Origin: Pseudomonadales bacterium
GTDB lineage: Bacteria > Pseudomonadota > Gammaproteobacteria > Pseudomonadales > UBA5518
Assembly (NCBI GenBank): GCA_022072145.1
Contig: JAJVIG010000037.1
Span: forward strand, 1 to 48,977
Length of the DNA: 48,977 nt
Reading direction: 5' to 3'
Position numbers and translations under genes: made by a program. The notes under the pieces were generated by a model. The model saw only the letters and a program-made list of their open reading frames with translations. It made no database searches and was not told the DNA's origin. Position 1 is the stretch's first letter, and each line of letters opens with the position of its first letter. Positions 18,541 through 27,139 of the stretch are shown here, piece by piece.

Positions 18541-18873
18541 ATGAGGAAGTTACTGAAGATCCTGGTCGCCGGCGCGGCGATCGCCGCCAGCGCCGCGGCG
18601 TTCGCGCTCGACATCCAGGAGGCCAAGAACGCCGGCTGGGTCGGCGAACAGCGCGACGGCTACGTCGGACTGGTGGCCCCGTCGGCTCCCGCCGAGGCGC
18701 GCACGCTGGTCGCCGAGGTCAACGCCGCCCGGCGCGACAACTACCGTGCGATCGCTGCACGTACCGGCGCCGAGCTGCGCGCGGTCGAACTGCTGGCAGC
18801 CGAGAAGGCACTGCAGAAAACGCCGACCGGGCATTACGTGCAGACCGAGAACGGCGCCTGGACCAGGAAATGA
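18541..18873 (+). CDS. ydbL: YdbL-like periplasmic protein (DUF1318)
   Basis: This is a 110-residue periplasmic protein with a cleavable signal (MRKLLKILVAGAAIAASAAAFA, cut before LDIQ). Its mature domain matches YdbL: EAKNAGWVGEQRDGYVGLV, a ValAsnAlaArgArg-like helix (AEVNAARRDNYRAIAARTG), and AVELLAAEKALQKTPTGHYV. In E. coli it is encoded with ydbH and ynbE and modulates that pair. The ATG at 18541 follows GGAGACGCGC; an in-frame ATG at 18529 would include the ribosome-binding site and is less likely. It is the third gene of the ydbH-ynbE-ydbL cluster. Confidence 0.93.
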   Translation: MRKLLKILVAGAAIAASAAAFALDIQEAKNAGWVGEQRDGYVGLVAPSAPAEARTLVAEVNAARRDNYRAIAARTGAELRAVELLAAEKALQKTPTGHYVQTENGAWTRK

Positions 18874-18883
18874 CCCCCCGGCG

Positions 18884-18912
18884 TGGCCATCGCGCACCCC
18901 GCTCTCTATAAT
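18884..18912 (+). promoter_or_regulatory. Sigma-70-type promoter of maeB
   Basis: TGGCCA (18884-18889), a 17-base spacer and a perfect TATAAT (18907-18912) lie about 60 bases before the maeB start. The -35 matches the consensus at four of six positions. Transcription would start near 18919. Confidence 0.6.
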
Positions 18913-18971
18913 CCCGCCCGTTTTTCCACTTTCGGGTGCCCGCACGGGGCGCCCGCTGCTGCCGGAGCGCC

Positions 18972-21260
18972 ATGTTGATGGAAGATTCCTTCCGCGAGAG
19001 TTCGATCCGTTACCACACCCACCCCACGCCCGGAAAACTGGCGATCCAGCCGACCAAGCCGCTGGCCAACAAGCGTGACCTCTCGCGCGCCTACTCGCCC
19101 GGGGTCGCCTACGCCTGTGAACTGATCGAGAAGGACCCCGCCCAAGCCGCCGCCGTGACCGCACGTGGCAACCTCGTCGCGGTGGTCACCAACGGCACCG
19201 CGGTGCTAGGACTCGGCGACATCGGCCCGCTCGCCGGCAAGCCGGTCATGGAAGGCAAGGCGGTGCTGTTCAAGAAGTTCGCGAACATCGACGTGTTCGA
19301 CATCGAGATCGAGGAGAAGGACGTCGACAAGCTGGTCGACATCATCGCCTCGCTGGAACCGACCTTCGGCGGCATCAACCTCGAGGACATCAAGGCGCCC
19401 GAGTGCTTCCTCGTCGAGCAGCGGCTGCGCGAGCGCATGAAGATCCCGGTCTTCCACGACGACCAGCACGGCACCGCGATCGTGGCCGGTGCGGCGGTCT
19501 ACAACGGGCTGCGCGTGGTCGGCAAGCGCATCGGGGACGTGAAGATGGTCGTCTCGGGCAGCGGCGCGGCGAGCATCGCCTGCGTGGACCTGCTGGTCTC
19601 GATGGGTCTGGATCCGGCCCACGTGACGCTGGTCGACCGCTCCGGCGTGGTCTACGAGGGCCGCACCGAGGGCATGAACCCGTGGAAGCAGAAATACGCA
19701 CGTGCCACCTCGCTGCGCACGCTCGACGAGGCAATGGAAGGCGCCGACATCTTCATGGGGCTGTCCGGCCCCGGCGTGCTGAAGGCGGCGTCGGTGCAAA
19801 AGATGGCGCCGCACCCGCTGATCCTCGCGATGGCCAACCCGACGCCCGAGATCATGCCCGAGGAAGCGCTGGCGGTACGCCCGGACGCGATCCTCGCCAC
19901 CGGGCGCTCGGACTACCCGAACCAGGTCAACAACGTACTGTGCTTCCCGTTCATCTTCCGCGGCGCGCTCGATTGTGGCGCCAGCACCATCAACGACGCG
20001 ATGAAGGCGGCTGCGGTGAAGGCGATCGCGGGACTCGCCGAGAAGGAAGTACCGAACGAGGTGGTGCAGGCCTACGCCGGTGAAACGCTGAAGTTCGGCC
20101 CGCAGTACCTGATCCCCAAGCCCTTCGATCCGCGCCTCATCGAGGACGTGCCGCTCGCGGTCGTGAAGGCGGCGATGGAAAGCGGTGTCGCCACGCGCCC
20201 GATCGCCGACCTCGACGAGTACCGCCGGCGACTGCACGGCTTCTCGAACCGCTCGGGCCTGTTCATGCAGCCGTGCATCGACGTCGCGCGCGAGCATCGC
20301 GCGCGCATCGTCTACGGTGAGGGCGAGAACGAGGACGTGTTGCTGGCCGTGCAGTCGGTGGTCGACGAAGGCGTCGCCGAACCGATCCTGATCGGGCGTC
20401 CCGACGCGATCCGTGCGCAGATCGAGCGCCTGTCGATGCACATCGAGATCGGGCGTGACGTGCAGGTGATCGATCCCGAGGAGGCGGACAGCCGGCCCGA
20501 GTACTGGCAGGCGTACCACCGGATCGTCGGCCGCCAGGGCGTGTCGGTGGAGGCCGCGCAGATCGCGATGCGCACGCAGTCCTCGGCACTGGCTGCGGTG
20601 CTGGTGGCGCGCGGCGAGGCCGACGGCCTGATCTGCGGCAAGGTAGGTGCGTTCAGCGACCACCTGCGCACGATCCGCGGCGTGTTGGCCAGCGGTGACG
20701 AGCAGCGCCACGTCTCGTCGCTGTGCGCGCTGCTGCTGCCCGAAGGGCCGCTGTTCATCGCCGACGCCTTCCTGACGGTCGATCCCAGCGTGGAGCAGGT
20801 AATCGCGACGACGCGCGCCAGCATCGAGATGGTGCGCCACTTCGGCATCACGCCGCGGGTGGCGTTGCTGGCGCACTCGAACTTCGGCACCTCGCAGGCG
20901 CCGTCGGCGATCAAGATGCGCCACGCGGCGCAGATCCTGCGCGAGCAGTTGCCGGAGGTGCAGATCGACGGCGAGATGCACTCGTTCACCGCGATGAACG
21001 AGGCGTTCCGCAAGACGATCTACGAGGGGGCCAACCTGCGCGGCAGCGCGAACCTGCTGATCATGCCGAACATCGACGCTGCCAACATCACGCTCGGCAT
21101 GATCCGCGCGCTGACCGACGCGCTGCTGATCGGGCCGCTGTTCACGGGTTTCAGCAAGCCGGCGCACGTGGTGATCCCGTCGGTGACCTCGCGCGGCATT
21201 TTCAACATGACCGCGTTCACCTCGGCCGAGATCCACCGCCAGCGCGAACGCCGCGCGTAG
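18972..21260 (+). CDS. maeB: NADP-dependent malic enzyme with phosphotransacetylase-like C-terminal domain
   Basis: This cytoplasmic enzyme decarboxylates malate to pyruvate with NADP reduction, linking the TCA cycle to gluconeogenic pyruvate and NADPH. The 762-residue length matches MaeB. The malic domain covers about residues 20-160 ([73 protein letters not shown]). The NAD(P) domain follows ([34 protein letters not shown]). The C-terminal third is a phosphotransacetylase-like regulatory domain ([30 protein letters not shown] segment, [13 protein letters not shown]). The ATG at 18972 has GGAG 4-5 bases upstream; an ATG two codons later is possible. The TAG stop lies in the head of a REP-like repeat. 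Confidence 0.96.
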   Translation: MLMEDSFRESSIRYHTHPTPGKLAIQPTKPLANKRDLSRAYSPGVAYACELIEKDPAQAAAVTARGNLVAVVTNGTAVLGLGDIGPLAGKPVMEGKAVLFKKFANIDVFDIEIEEKDVDKLVDIIASLEPTFGGINLEDIKAPECFLVEQRLRERMKIPVFHDDQHGTAIVAGAAVYNGLRVVGKRIGDVKMVVSGSGAASIACVDLLVSMGLDPAHVTLVDRSGVVYEGRTEGMNPWKQKYARATSLRTLDEAMEGADIFMGLSGPGVLKAASVQKMAPHPLILAMANPTPEIMPEEALAVRPDAILATGRSDYPNQVNNVLCFPFIFRGALDCGASTINDAMKAAAVKAIAGLAEKEVPNEVVQAYAGETLKFGPQYLIPKPFDPRLIEDVPLAVVKAAMESGVATRPIADLDEYRRRLHGFSNRSGLFMQPCIDVAREHRARIVYGEGENEDVLLAVQSVVDEGVAEPILIGRPDAIRAQIERLSMHIEIGRDVQVIDPEEADSRPEYWQAYHRIVGRQGVSVEAAQIAMRTQSSALAAVLVARGEADGLICGKVGAFSDHLRTIRGVLASGDEQRHVSSLCALLLPEGPLFIADAFLTVDPSVEQVIATTRASIEMVRHFGITPRVALLAHSNFGTSQAPSAIKMRHAAQILREQLPEVQIDGEMHSFTAMNEAFRKTIYEGANLRGSANLLIMPNIDAANITLGMIRALTDALLIGPLFTGFSKPAHVVIPSVTSRGIFNMTAFTSAEIHRQRERRA

Positions 21261-21356
21261 GTCCGGCCTGCGGCCGTACAGACGGGGCCTGGCGTAGGTT
21301 CGGCCTGTGGCCGAACAATGTCCGGGCGCACCCGTCCGGGCACAGCCCGGACCTAC
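21257..21356. repeat. Cluster of GTAG-headed REP-like palindromes between maeB and the FAD oxidoreductase gene
   Basis: There are three units. A degenerate type A unit spans 21257-21279 (its GTAG supplies the maeB stop TAG). A type A unit spans 21294-21316 (GTAGGTTCGGCC-TGT-GGCCGAAC). An inverted type B unit spans 21334-21356 (CCGGGCACAGCCCGG ending CTAC). The CTAC read on the minus strand is GTAG, and its TAG is the stop codon of the convergent FAD oxidoreductase. The cluster fills nearly all of the convergent gap and may also act as a bidirectional hairpin terminator. Confidence 0.88.
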
Positions 21357-22828
21357 GGGTACGGGAGCGCGGCAAGGTCGGCCTCGACCATCGCGGCAAC
21401 CTTGAAGCCGGAATCCACCGCCTGGTGCGTGCCGGAGCCGGTGCCGCCCGCGTCGCAGCCGACCAGATACAGGCCGGCGAGCGGCGTGCGCGCAGCCGGC
21501 TTCGACCGCCCTACCTGCCCAACCACCTGCGCCAGCCCGACCGCCTCGCCGCCGGCGCCGGGCACCACCGAGTCGCGGCTCAGGCCGGAAACCTGCTTCG
21601 GCCCGTACGGCTCCTTGCGCAGCACATGGCGATCGAGTTCGGGCCACAGCTCGCGGATCACCTCGTCGGCGCGCCGGATCGCTTCGCGCCAGTTGGTCGA
21701 TTCCGGATCCGCCGAGCAGAACACCTGGCAGTTAGCGACCTGGTGGCCGGGAACCGCGACCAGCGAGGGATCGAACTCGGACGCCACGTCGATCGCGATC
21801 AGCGGCACGTCGGGCCACTCCCCGCGCTCCATGCGCGCGAAGCGCTCGTCGTCGAGCCAGCTCTGGTCGGAGAAGATCGGGATCAGCCCCGCGTCGAACA
21901 CGCGCGCGTCGAGCACGTAACGGTAACCGGCAATCGACCACGAGGGTTCCAGCGTTTCCACTCGTCGCACGTAGTCCGCGGGAAAATGCTCGCGTCCCGC
22001 GAGCGCGAGCACGGTCGGCTGAATGCCCGCCCCGGACACCACCGCGCGCGCACGGATCAGCCCGTCGGCGGTCTCCACGCCTACCGCGCGACCGTTCTCG
22101 ACCACGATCCGCGTGGCGCGGCACTTGCTGCGAAACACGCCGCCGCGCTCGGTCACCACCTCCGCGCAAACCTCCGCCACGCGGCCGTAACCGCCCACGT
22201 GGTAGCGCCCCGCGCCACCCAGCGCCTGCGCGCGCAACACCGGAATCGCCTCGGACGCGGCGATGCGATTCACGGGTGCGACGAACAGCGTGTTCAGGTT
22301 CATGCAGATCTGCGCCTCGAGCGCCGGATGCAGCCCGAACTGCCGCATCCAGCCGAGCATGCCGACGTCCTCGAGCGCGGCGAGCGCCGCATCGTCGAGC
22401 GCGAACAGCGCGCCGTAGTAGTTGCCGAGCGCCTCCAGCTCGGCGTCCCCGACACCGTAGACACGCTTTGCGTTGGCGATCTCCTGCGGCGTGCCGGTGG
22501 CGATCAGCGGCGCGCGCATGCTTCGCCAGCTGCCGTCCGGCGCCTTGTAGCGCACCGCGGCCGCCTCGCCCTGCGGCACCACGAATTGCACCCGGTCGGC
22601 CACGCCGAGACGCTCCACGAGTTCGTGGAAACGCGAGTTGAACGCCGGGATGCCGACCGCGCCGAACATCTCGAAGCGGTAGCCGAGTCGCTCGGTGGTT
22701 TGCGCCTTGCCGCCGGCGCGCGCGGTCTTGTCGAGCAGCGCGACCCGTCGCCCCCCGTGCGCGAGCAGCGCCGCCGCGGTCGCACCGCCGAAACCCGCCC
22801 CGATCACACAGACGTCGAATTCGTCCAT
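21353..22828 (-). CDS. NAD(P)/FAD-dependent oxidoreductase, phytoene desaturase/retinol saturase-like
   Basis: This is a 491-residue flavoprotein of the CrtI/carotenoid desaturase-retinol saturase superfamily. The N-terminal dinucleotide fold is VCVIGAGFGGATAAALLAHGG (residues 6-26), followed by LLDKTARAGGKAQT. The C-terminal FAD motif is LYLVGCDAGGTGSGTHQAVDSGFKVA. No carotenoid genes are nearby, so the substrate is unknown; an isoprenoid or a fatty acyl chain is possible. The ATG at 22828 has GGGGGAGA upstream on the minus strand. It sits alone between maeB (convergent) and the lemA-TPM-TPM operon, whose last gene ends 93 bases upstream of this start on the same strand. Its TAG stop lies in a REP-like head. 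Confidence 0.85.
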   Translation of the reverse strand: MDEFDVCVIGAGFGGATAAALLAHGGRRVALLDKTARAGGKAQTTERLGYRFEMFGAVGIPAFNSRFHELVERLGVADRVQFVVPQGEAAAVRYKAPDGSWRSMRAPLIATGTPQEIANAKRVYGVGDAELEALGNYYGALFALDDAALAALEDVGMLGWMRQFGLHPALEAQICMNLNTLFVAPVNRIAASEAIPVLRAQALGGAGRYHVGGYGRVAEVCAEVVTERGGVFRSKCRATRIVVENGRAVGVETADGLIRARAVVSGAGIQPTVLALAGREHFPADYVRRVETLEPSWSIAGYRYVLDARVFDAGLIPIFSDQSWLDDERFARMERGEWPDVPLIAIDVASEFDPSLVAVPGHQVANCQVFCSADPESTNWREAIRRADEVIRELWPELDRHVLRKEPYGPKQVSGLSRDSVVPGAGGEAVGLAQVVGQVGRSKPAARTPLAGLYLVGCDAGGTGSGTHQAVDSGFKVAAMVEADLAALPYP

Positions 22829-22921
22829 CGCCGCGTCTCCCCCTTTGGCAACCCGGCCGATTATCCGGCCGCACCCTGCGGGGGCGTCATTACCATTTGC
22901 TCAGCTTGCGCAACGCGCGCT

Positions 22922-23419
22922 TCACAGCACGACCGGTGCATCGGCGACGGTGTTGGGCCCGGCGCCGGGATAGTGCTCGCGCAGCAGTTCACCGACCGCG
23001 ACGATCGCCGCGAGTGCGCCAGGGCCGAAGTCACCGGCGGCAAATGCCCGCTCCATACCGGCGCAGATAGCCTCCCAGCGCGCCGGATCGACGCGCGCCG
23101 CGATACCCCGATCGGCCACGATCTCCACGTCGTGATCCGCGAGCAGCACGTAGATCAGCACACCGCTGTTGTCCTCTGTGTCCCAGACGCCCAGTTCGGC
23201 AAAAACCTGCAGCGCGCGTCCCCGCGTACCCAGCCCATGCAGCAAAGCCGACGGATCGAGCGCGCTTTCCACCGCAAAACAGATCTGGCCGCGATGCCAG
23301 CGTTCGGAGTCCGAGATCGCCGCCTCGATCGCGTGCAACGCGGCTGGCGGCAACACACGGCGCAGCCGCCACGGCGGCAGCAGCAGATGACGCAGCACGC
23401 GCCGCACCCCGCTCACCAT
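22922..23419 (-). CDS. TPM domain protein, second of the lemA operon
   Basis: This is a 165-residue protein with a TPM (TLP18.3/Psb32/MOLO-1) domain. Segments are AALHAIEAAISDSERWHRGQICFAVE, FAELGVWDTEDNSGVLIYVLLADHDVEIVADRGIA and the C-terminal AFAAGDFGPGALAAIVAVGELL. It has a hydrophobic, basic N terminus (MVSGVRRVLRHLLLPPW) but no clear signal peptide, so it may be associated with the membrane. The ATG at 23419 overlaps the last 7 bases of the preceding TPM gene; a longer frame upstream would run through that gene and is rejected. TPM proteins of this short type regularly follow lemA and a long TPM gene. Their role is poorly known, with envelope or protein-quality functions proposed. Confidence 0.85.
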   Translation of the reverse strand: MVSGVRRVLRHLLLPPWRLRRVLPPAALHAIEAAISDSERWHRGQICFAVESALDPSALLHGLGTRGRALQVFAELGVWDTEDNSGVLIYVLLADHDVEIVADRGIAARVDPARWEAICAGMERAFAAGDFGPGALAAIVAVGELLREHYPGAGPNTVADAPVVL

Positions 23420-24258
23420 CGTCCCGACGCGCCTCCCCCGCCGAAGCCGCCGCCCCCGCCGCTGAATCCACCACCGCCTCCGAAACCGCCACCGCTGCCG
23501 AAACCGCCGCTGGACCAGCGTCCGCCGCCACCATGGCCGGGGAGCAGCACGAACAGGAAGGCGAACACGCCGATGAACAGCGCGACCACGGCCACCCCGA
23601 CCACCAGCCACGCGATCAGCGCCATCGCGCCGCCGGCGATGCAGGCCCCCGCGAGGCGCCCGAAGATCCGGCGCAGCACCGCGCCCATCGACAGCAGCGC
23701 GAAGAACACGACCATCACCAGCTCGGGCGGGCGTGCGGCGGGCACTGCCGCGGGCGGCGGCAGCGGCTCGCCGTCGATGATGCGCATCAGCTGCTGCATG
23801 CCGGCGTCGATGCCGGCCGCGATCTCCCCTCGCCGGAAATGTGGCGTGATGGTTTCGTCGATCACGCGCCTGGCGACCGCGTCCGGCACCACACCCTCGA
23901 GCCCGTAACCCACCTCGATGCGCAGCGCGCGGTCCGCGGTCGCCACGATCAGCAGCAGACCGTCGTCGATGCCGGCGCGGCCCAGCCGCCAGGCCTCGGC
24001 CACGCGGATCCCGTACTGCTCGATCGTCTCGGGTGCCGTCGTCGGCACGATCAGCACCGCGAGCTGCGCGCCCTTCAGCGCCTCGAAGGCACGCAGCGAT
24101 TCCTCGATCCGCGCGCGCGCGGCGGCATCGAGCACGCCGCCGGGATCGGTGACGCGCGCCTCCAGTGCGGGGACCTCGACCAGCGCATGGCAGACCGGCA
24201 GCTCCCCGCCCAGCGCCAGCAGCGCGAGCACCAACCAGCGCGAGGCCGCCGCGGTCAC
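23413..24258 (-). CDS. TPM domain membrane protein with Gly-rich tail (YgcG-like)
   Basis: This is a 281-residue envelope protein. A signal peptide (about residues 1-25, ending CHALVE) is followed by a periplasmic TPM domain: VTDPGGVLDAAARARIEESLRAFE, GAQLAVLIVPTTAPETIEQYGIRVAEAWRLG, DDGLLLIVATADRALRIEVGYGLEGVVPDA. Next come one to two membrane segments (about 185-250). The C-terminal tail is made almost wholly of Gly with Ser and Phe (FGSGGGFGGGGGFSGGGGG), ending GGASGRW. This is the usual form of the YgcG/TPM_phosphatase family. The start is the GTG at 24258, four bases after the lemA stop. It overlaps the second TPM gene by 7 bases, so lemA and both TPM genes form one operon. Confidence 0.9.
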   Translation of the reverse strand: MTAAASRWLVLALLALGGELPVCHALVEVPALEARVTDPGGVLDAAARARIEESLRAFEALKGAQLAVLIVPTTAPETIEQYGIRVAEAWRLGRAGIDDGLLLIVATADRALRIEVGYGLEGVVPDAVARRVIDETITPHFRRGEIAAGIDAGMQQLMRIIDGEPLPPPAAVPAARPPELVMVVFFALLSMGAVLRRIFGRLAGACIAGGAMALIAWLVVGVAVVALFIGVFAFLFVLLPGHGGGGRWSSGGFGSGGGFGGGGGFSGGGGGFGGGGASGRW

Positions 24259-24262
24259 CGGT

Positions 24263-24880
24263 TCAGCCCTGCGGCGCGGGGGCTTCTTCGGTGCCGAAAT
24301 CTACGGTCGGGGGGCGTGCGATCGTCGCTTCGTCCTCGACCGCGAACTGCGGCTTGAGCTCGAAACCGAACAGCATCGCGGTCAGGTTGACCGGGAAACG
24401 GCGCACCGTGACGTTGTACTCGCGCACCGCCTCGATGTAGCGGTTGCGCGCCACCGTGATGCGATTCTCCGTTCCCTCGAGCTGCGCCTGCAGGTCGCGG
24501 AACGCCGCGTCGGCCTTCAACTGCGGATAGTTCTCCGCGACCACCAGCAGCCGCGACAGCGCCGAGCGCAACTCCCCCTGCGCCGCCTGGAAGCGCGCCA
24601 GCGCCTCGGGGTCCTCGAGCGCTTCGGGCGGGAGCGTGACGCTGCCGACGCGGGCACGCGCCTCGGTGACCCGCGTCAAAACCTCCTTCTCGTGCGCCGC
24701 GTACCCTTTGACGACGTTCACGAGGTTGGGCACCAGGTCGGCGCGCCGCTGGTACTGGTTGAGCACCTCCGACCAGGCGGACTTCGTCTGCTCGTCGGCG
24801 CCCTGCAGGGTGTTGTACCCGCAGCCGCCCAGGTTGAGCAGCAGCAACAGACCGAACAGCATGTGAATCGACCGGCGCAT
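24263..24880 (-). CDS. lemA: LemA family lipoprotein
   Basis: This is a 205-residue LemA protein, anchored at the membrane with a helical bundle facing outward; its molecular role is not settled. The N terminus is a lipoprotein signal (MRRSIHMLFGLLLLLNLGGC, lipobox LGGC at Cys20). The family motif follows: GYNTLQGADEQTKSAWSEVLNQYQRRADLVPNLVNVVKGYA, then the conserved ENYPQLKADAAFRDLQAQLEGTENRI and ARNRYIEAVREYNVTVRRFP. The ATG at 24880 has GGGAGATTGCG before it, and a frame extending further upstream lacks such a site. It is the first gene of lemA-TPM-TPM and is divergent from the CHASE3 kinase operon. Confidence 0.95.
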   Translation of the reverse strand: MRRSIHMLFGLLLLLNLGGCGYNTLQGADEQTKSAWSEVLNQYQRRADLVPNLVNVVKGYAAHEKEVLTRVTEARARVGSVTLPPEALEDPEALARFQAAQGELRSALSRLLVVAENYPQLKADAAFRDLQAQLEGTENRITVARNRYIEAVREYNVTVRRFPVNLTAMLFGFELKPQFAVEDEATIARPPTVDFGTEEAPAPQG

Positions 24881-24911
24881 CGCAATCTCCCGAGCGGGCT
24901 GGAACGCAGGC

Positions 24912-24942
24912 ATTATATGCAGCGAGCGCGCGCGGGCTTCAA
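24912..24942 (-). promoter_or_regulatory. Putative lemA promoter
   Basis: On the minus strand a perfect TATAAT (24917-24912) is preceded by TTGAAG (24942-24937) with a 19-base spacer, which is longer than ideal. The transcription start would be near 24905, about 25 bases before the lemA ATG. Confidence 0.45.
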
Positions 24943-24972
24943 GCGCGCCGGCGGGCGGAGGACGGCGAGCAC

Positions 24973-26718
24973 ATGATGCGATGGCGGATCGAGACCCAGA
25001 TCCTCGCCGGTTTCGTACTGGCCGTCATCGTGCTGGCGATCGTCGGCACCGGGCTGTACCGCACCACGGTCGGTTTCGTCGCGACCAGCGCCGCACTCGA
25101 CCGCTCGCAACGCGCCGTGACCGCGCTGGAGACCGTCTATTCCCTGCTGAACCAGGCCGAGGCGCGCCAGCGCCTGTGGTTGCTGCTCGGCGGTGATCAG
25201 GAACTGCTGACCCGCGAACAGGCGCTGCGGCGGATCTACGGGTTGCTCGACGAACTGGACACGCTGACCGAGGACAAATCCGAGCTGAACGCGCGGTTGC
25301 CCGAACTGCGCGCCAGCATCGCGACACGACTCGGGAGGCTCGACGCCGTGCTGGAGGCGCACCGGCGCGACGGCGCCGAGGCGGGCCGCAGACAACTGGC
25401 CGCCGGACCCGGTCGCGCGGAGATGGAGAACGTACGGGCGGTGGTCGTGGCAATGCAGGCCGAACTCGACGGTCACATCGCCGCGCGACGCCAGGCCGTC
25501 GAACACAGCGCCAACCGCACGCTGTCGATGCTGGCACTGTTGCTGATGCTGGTCGCGCTCGCGCTCGGGGCGCTGTACGCACGCATCCGGCGCGAAACGA
25601 GCGAGCGGCGCGCCAGCGAGGAGCGGTTGCACGCGGTGGTCGCCAACGCGGGCGACGGCATCGTCACCATCGATTCGAACGGACTCATCGAGAGCTTCAA
25701 TCCGGCCGCCGAGCGCCTGTTCGGTTACGCAGCGGCCGAAGTCGTGGGGCGCAACGTCTCGCTGCTGATGCCCGAGCCGCACCGCGGCCGCCACGACGGT
25801 TACCTCGAGCGCTATCTGCGCGGCCAGGGAGCGAATCTGATCGGCACGGTGCGCGAACTGAGCGCGCGCCGCAAGGACGGCAGCGAGGTGCCAGTAGGCT
25901 TGTCGGTTGGCGAGATGGTCCTGGGCGGCGAGTCGCACTTCACGGGCGTGCTGCACGACCTCACGCAACGTCGCCGGTCCGAGGCACGCCAGAACGCACT
26001 GATCGCGGATCTGCGCACGATGAACGAGGAACTGGAGAACTTCGCTTACGTCGTGTCCCACGACCTGAAGGCGCCGCTGCGGGGCATCGGCTCGCTGGCT
26101 GACTGGCTGCTCGCCGACTACGCAACGGCGCTCGACGACCAGGGGCGCGAATACCTGTCGCTGATGAAGAATCGGGTGACACGCATGGACGCGCTGATCG
26201 ACGGCATCCTCGAGTACTCCCGCGTCGGACGCACGGAACCGTCGCGTGCGCCGGTCGATCTGAACGTGCTGCTCGCGCAGGCGCTGCAATTGCTGGCGCC
26301 ACCGCCGGAGGTCACGGTCACGGTCGAAGGCGCGCTGCCGGTCGTCGAGGGCGACGCGACCAGGCTGCAGCAGGTACTGCAGAACCTGATCGGCAACGCG
26401 ATCGCGCACCGGCACCAGCCGCACTGCGCGATCCGCGTCTTCGCCACCGACCAGGGCGAGCGCTGGCGGATCAGCGTCGCCGACAACGGCCCGGGCATCG
26501 ATCCGCGCCACCACGAGCGCATCTTCCAGCTGTTCCAGGTGCTCACGCCGCGCGACCGCAAGGAGAGCACCGGCGTAGGGCTCGCGCTGGTGCGCAAGAT
26601 CGTCGAGCTGCACGGTGGCAAGGTCTGGGTGGAGTCACGACCCGGCGAAGGAGCCACGTTCCATTTCACGCTGCCGAAGGCAGCCCAACCCGCAAGTCGA
26701 GGAGAGCACCGCGCATGA
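24973..26718 (+). CDS. Sensor histidine kinase, CHASE3-PAS-HisKA-HATPase
   Basis: This is a 581-residue inner-membrane kinase. TM1 is at about residues 9-29, a CHASE3-type four-helix extracytoplasmic sensor at about 30-180, and TM2 (LSMLALLLMLVALALGALYA) at about 185-205. A PAS domain follows (VVANAGDGIVTIDSNGLIESFNPAAERLFGYAAAEVVGRN, about 218-340). The phospho-acceptor is His363 in FAYVVSHDLKAPLRGI, the dimerisation type seen in bacteriophytochrome-like kinases. The HATPase has NLIGNAIAH, VADNGPGID, and STGVGLALVRKIVELHGG. No HAMP is visible. Its stop overlaps the ATG of a small receiver protein, the usual partner of this kinase class. The ligand is unknown. The start could be either of two adjacent ATG codons. 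Confidence 0.92.
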   Translation: MMRWRIETQILAGFVLAVIVLAIVGTGLYRTTVGFVATSAALDRSQRAVTALETVYSLLNQAEARQRLWLLLGGDQELLTREQALRRIYGLLDELDTLTEDKSELNARLPELRASIATRLGRLDAVLEAHRRDGAEAGRRQLAAGPGRAEMENVRAVVVAMQAELDGHIAARRQAVEHSANRTLSMLALLLMLVALALGALYARIRRETSERRASEERLHAVVANAGDGIVTIDSNGLIESFNPAAERLFGYAAAEVVGRNVSLLMPEPHRGRHDGYLERYLRGQGANLIGTVRELSARRKDGSEVPVGLSVGEMVLGGESHFTGVLHDLTQRRRSEARQNALIADLRTMNEELENFAYVVSHDLKAPLRGIGSLADWLLADYATALDDQGREYLSLMKNRVTRMDALIDGILEYSRVGRTEPSRAPVDLNVLLAQALQLLAPPPEVTVTVEGALPVVEGDATRLQQVLQNLIGNAIAHRHQPHCAIRVFATDQGERWRISVADNGPGIDPRHHERIFQLFQVLTPRDRKESTGVGLALVRKIVELHGGKVWVESRPGEGATFHFTLPKAAQPASRGEHRA

Positions 26719-27134
26719 AGTCCGATGCCAAGCCCATCCTGCTGGTCGAGGACGACCAGATCGACACCATGACCGTGCGCCGGGCGCTGAAGGCGCTGCA
26801 CATCACGAACCCGATCGAGCACGTCGAGAACGGCGAGGCGGCGCTCGCCTGGCTCGACGATGCGCGCCACGAACGCCCCTGCCTGATCCTGCTCGACCTC
26901 AACATGCCGGTGATGGGCGGCATCGAGTTCCTGCGCGTCGTGAAGGCGGAGGGCCACCGCTTCCGGCGCATCCCGGTGATCGTGCTGACCACGTCCGAGG
27001 AACAGCGCGACAAGGTGCAGAGCTTCGATCTGGGCGTCGCGGGCTATATCCGCAAGCCGGTCGACTACCAGCGCTTCGTCGACACCATGCGCACGGTCGA
27101 TGCGTACTGGACCATCAGCGAAATGCCGGAGTGA
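26715..27134 (+). CDS. Single-domain response regulator, Rcp1-like
   Basis: This is a 139-residue stand-alone receiver domain with no output domain. The acidic pair is in ILLVEDDQID, the phospho-acceptor Asp in CLILLDLNMPVMGGIEFL, the switch Thr in VIVLTTSEEQRD, and the conserved Lys in AGYIRKPVDYQRF. The DQID start and the FLRVVK...HRFRRIPVIVLTTS layout are those of Rcp1-type regulators, which pair with phytochrome-like kinases. The ATG overlaps the kinase stop (ATGA), which supports a cognate pair. Six bases separate it from the diguanylate cyclase gene, so phosphate flow within the operon may end in c-di-GMP output. Confidence 0.93.
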   Translation: MKSDAKPILLVEDDQIDTMTVRRALKALHITNPIEHVENGEAALAWLDDARHERPCLILLDLNMPVMGGIEFLRVVKAEGHRFRRIPVIVLTTSEEQRDKVQSFDLGVAGYIRKPVDYQRFVDTMRTVDAYWTISEMPE

Positions 27135-27139
27135 ATTCG

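Noticed and set aside
20723..23908. A 1061-codon plus-strand frame over the end of maeB, the FAD oxidoreductase and the TPM genes
   Set aside because: It crosses four real genes and two REP regions, with no family motif; the codon bias follows the sense genes.
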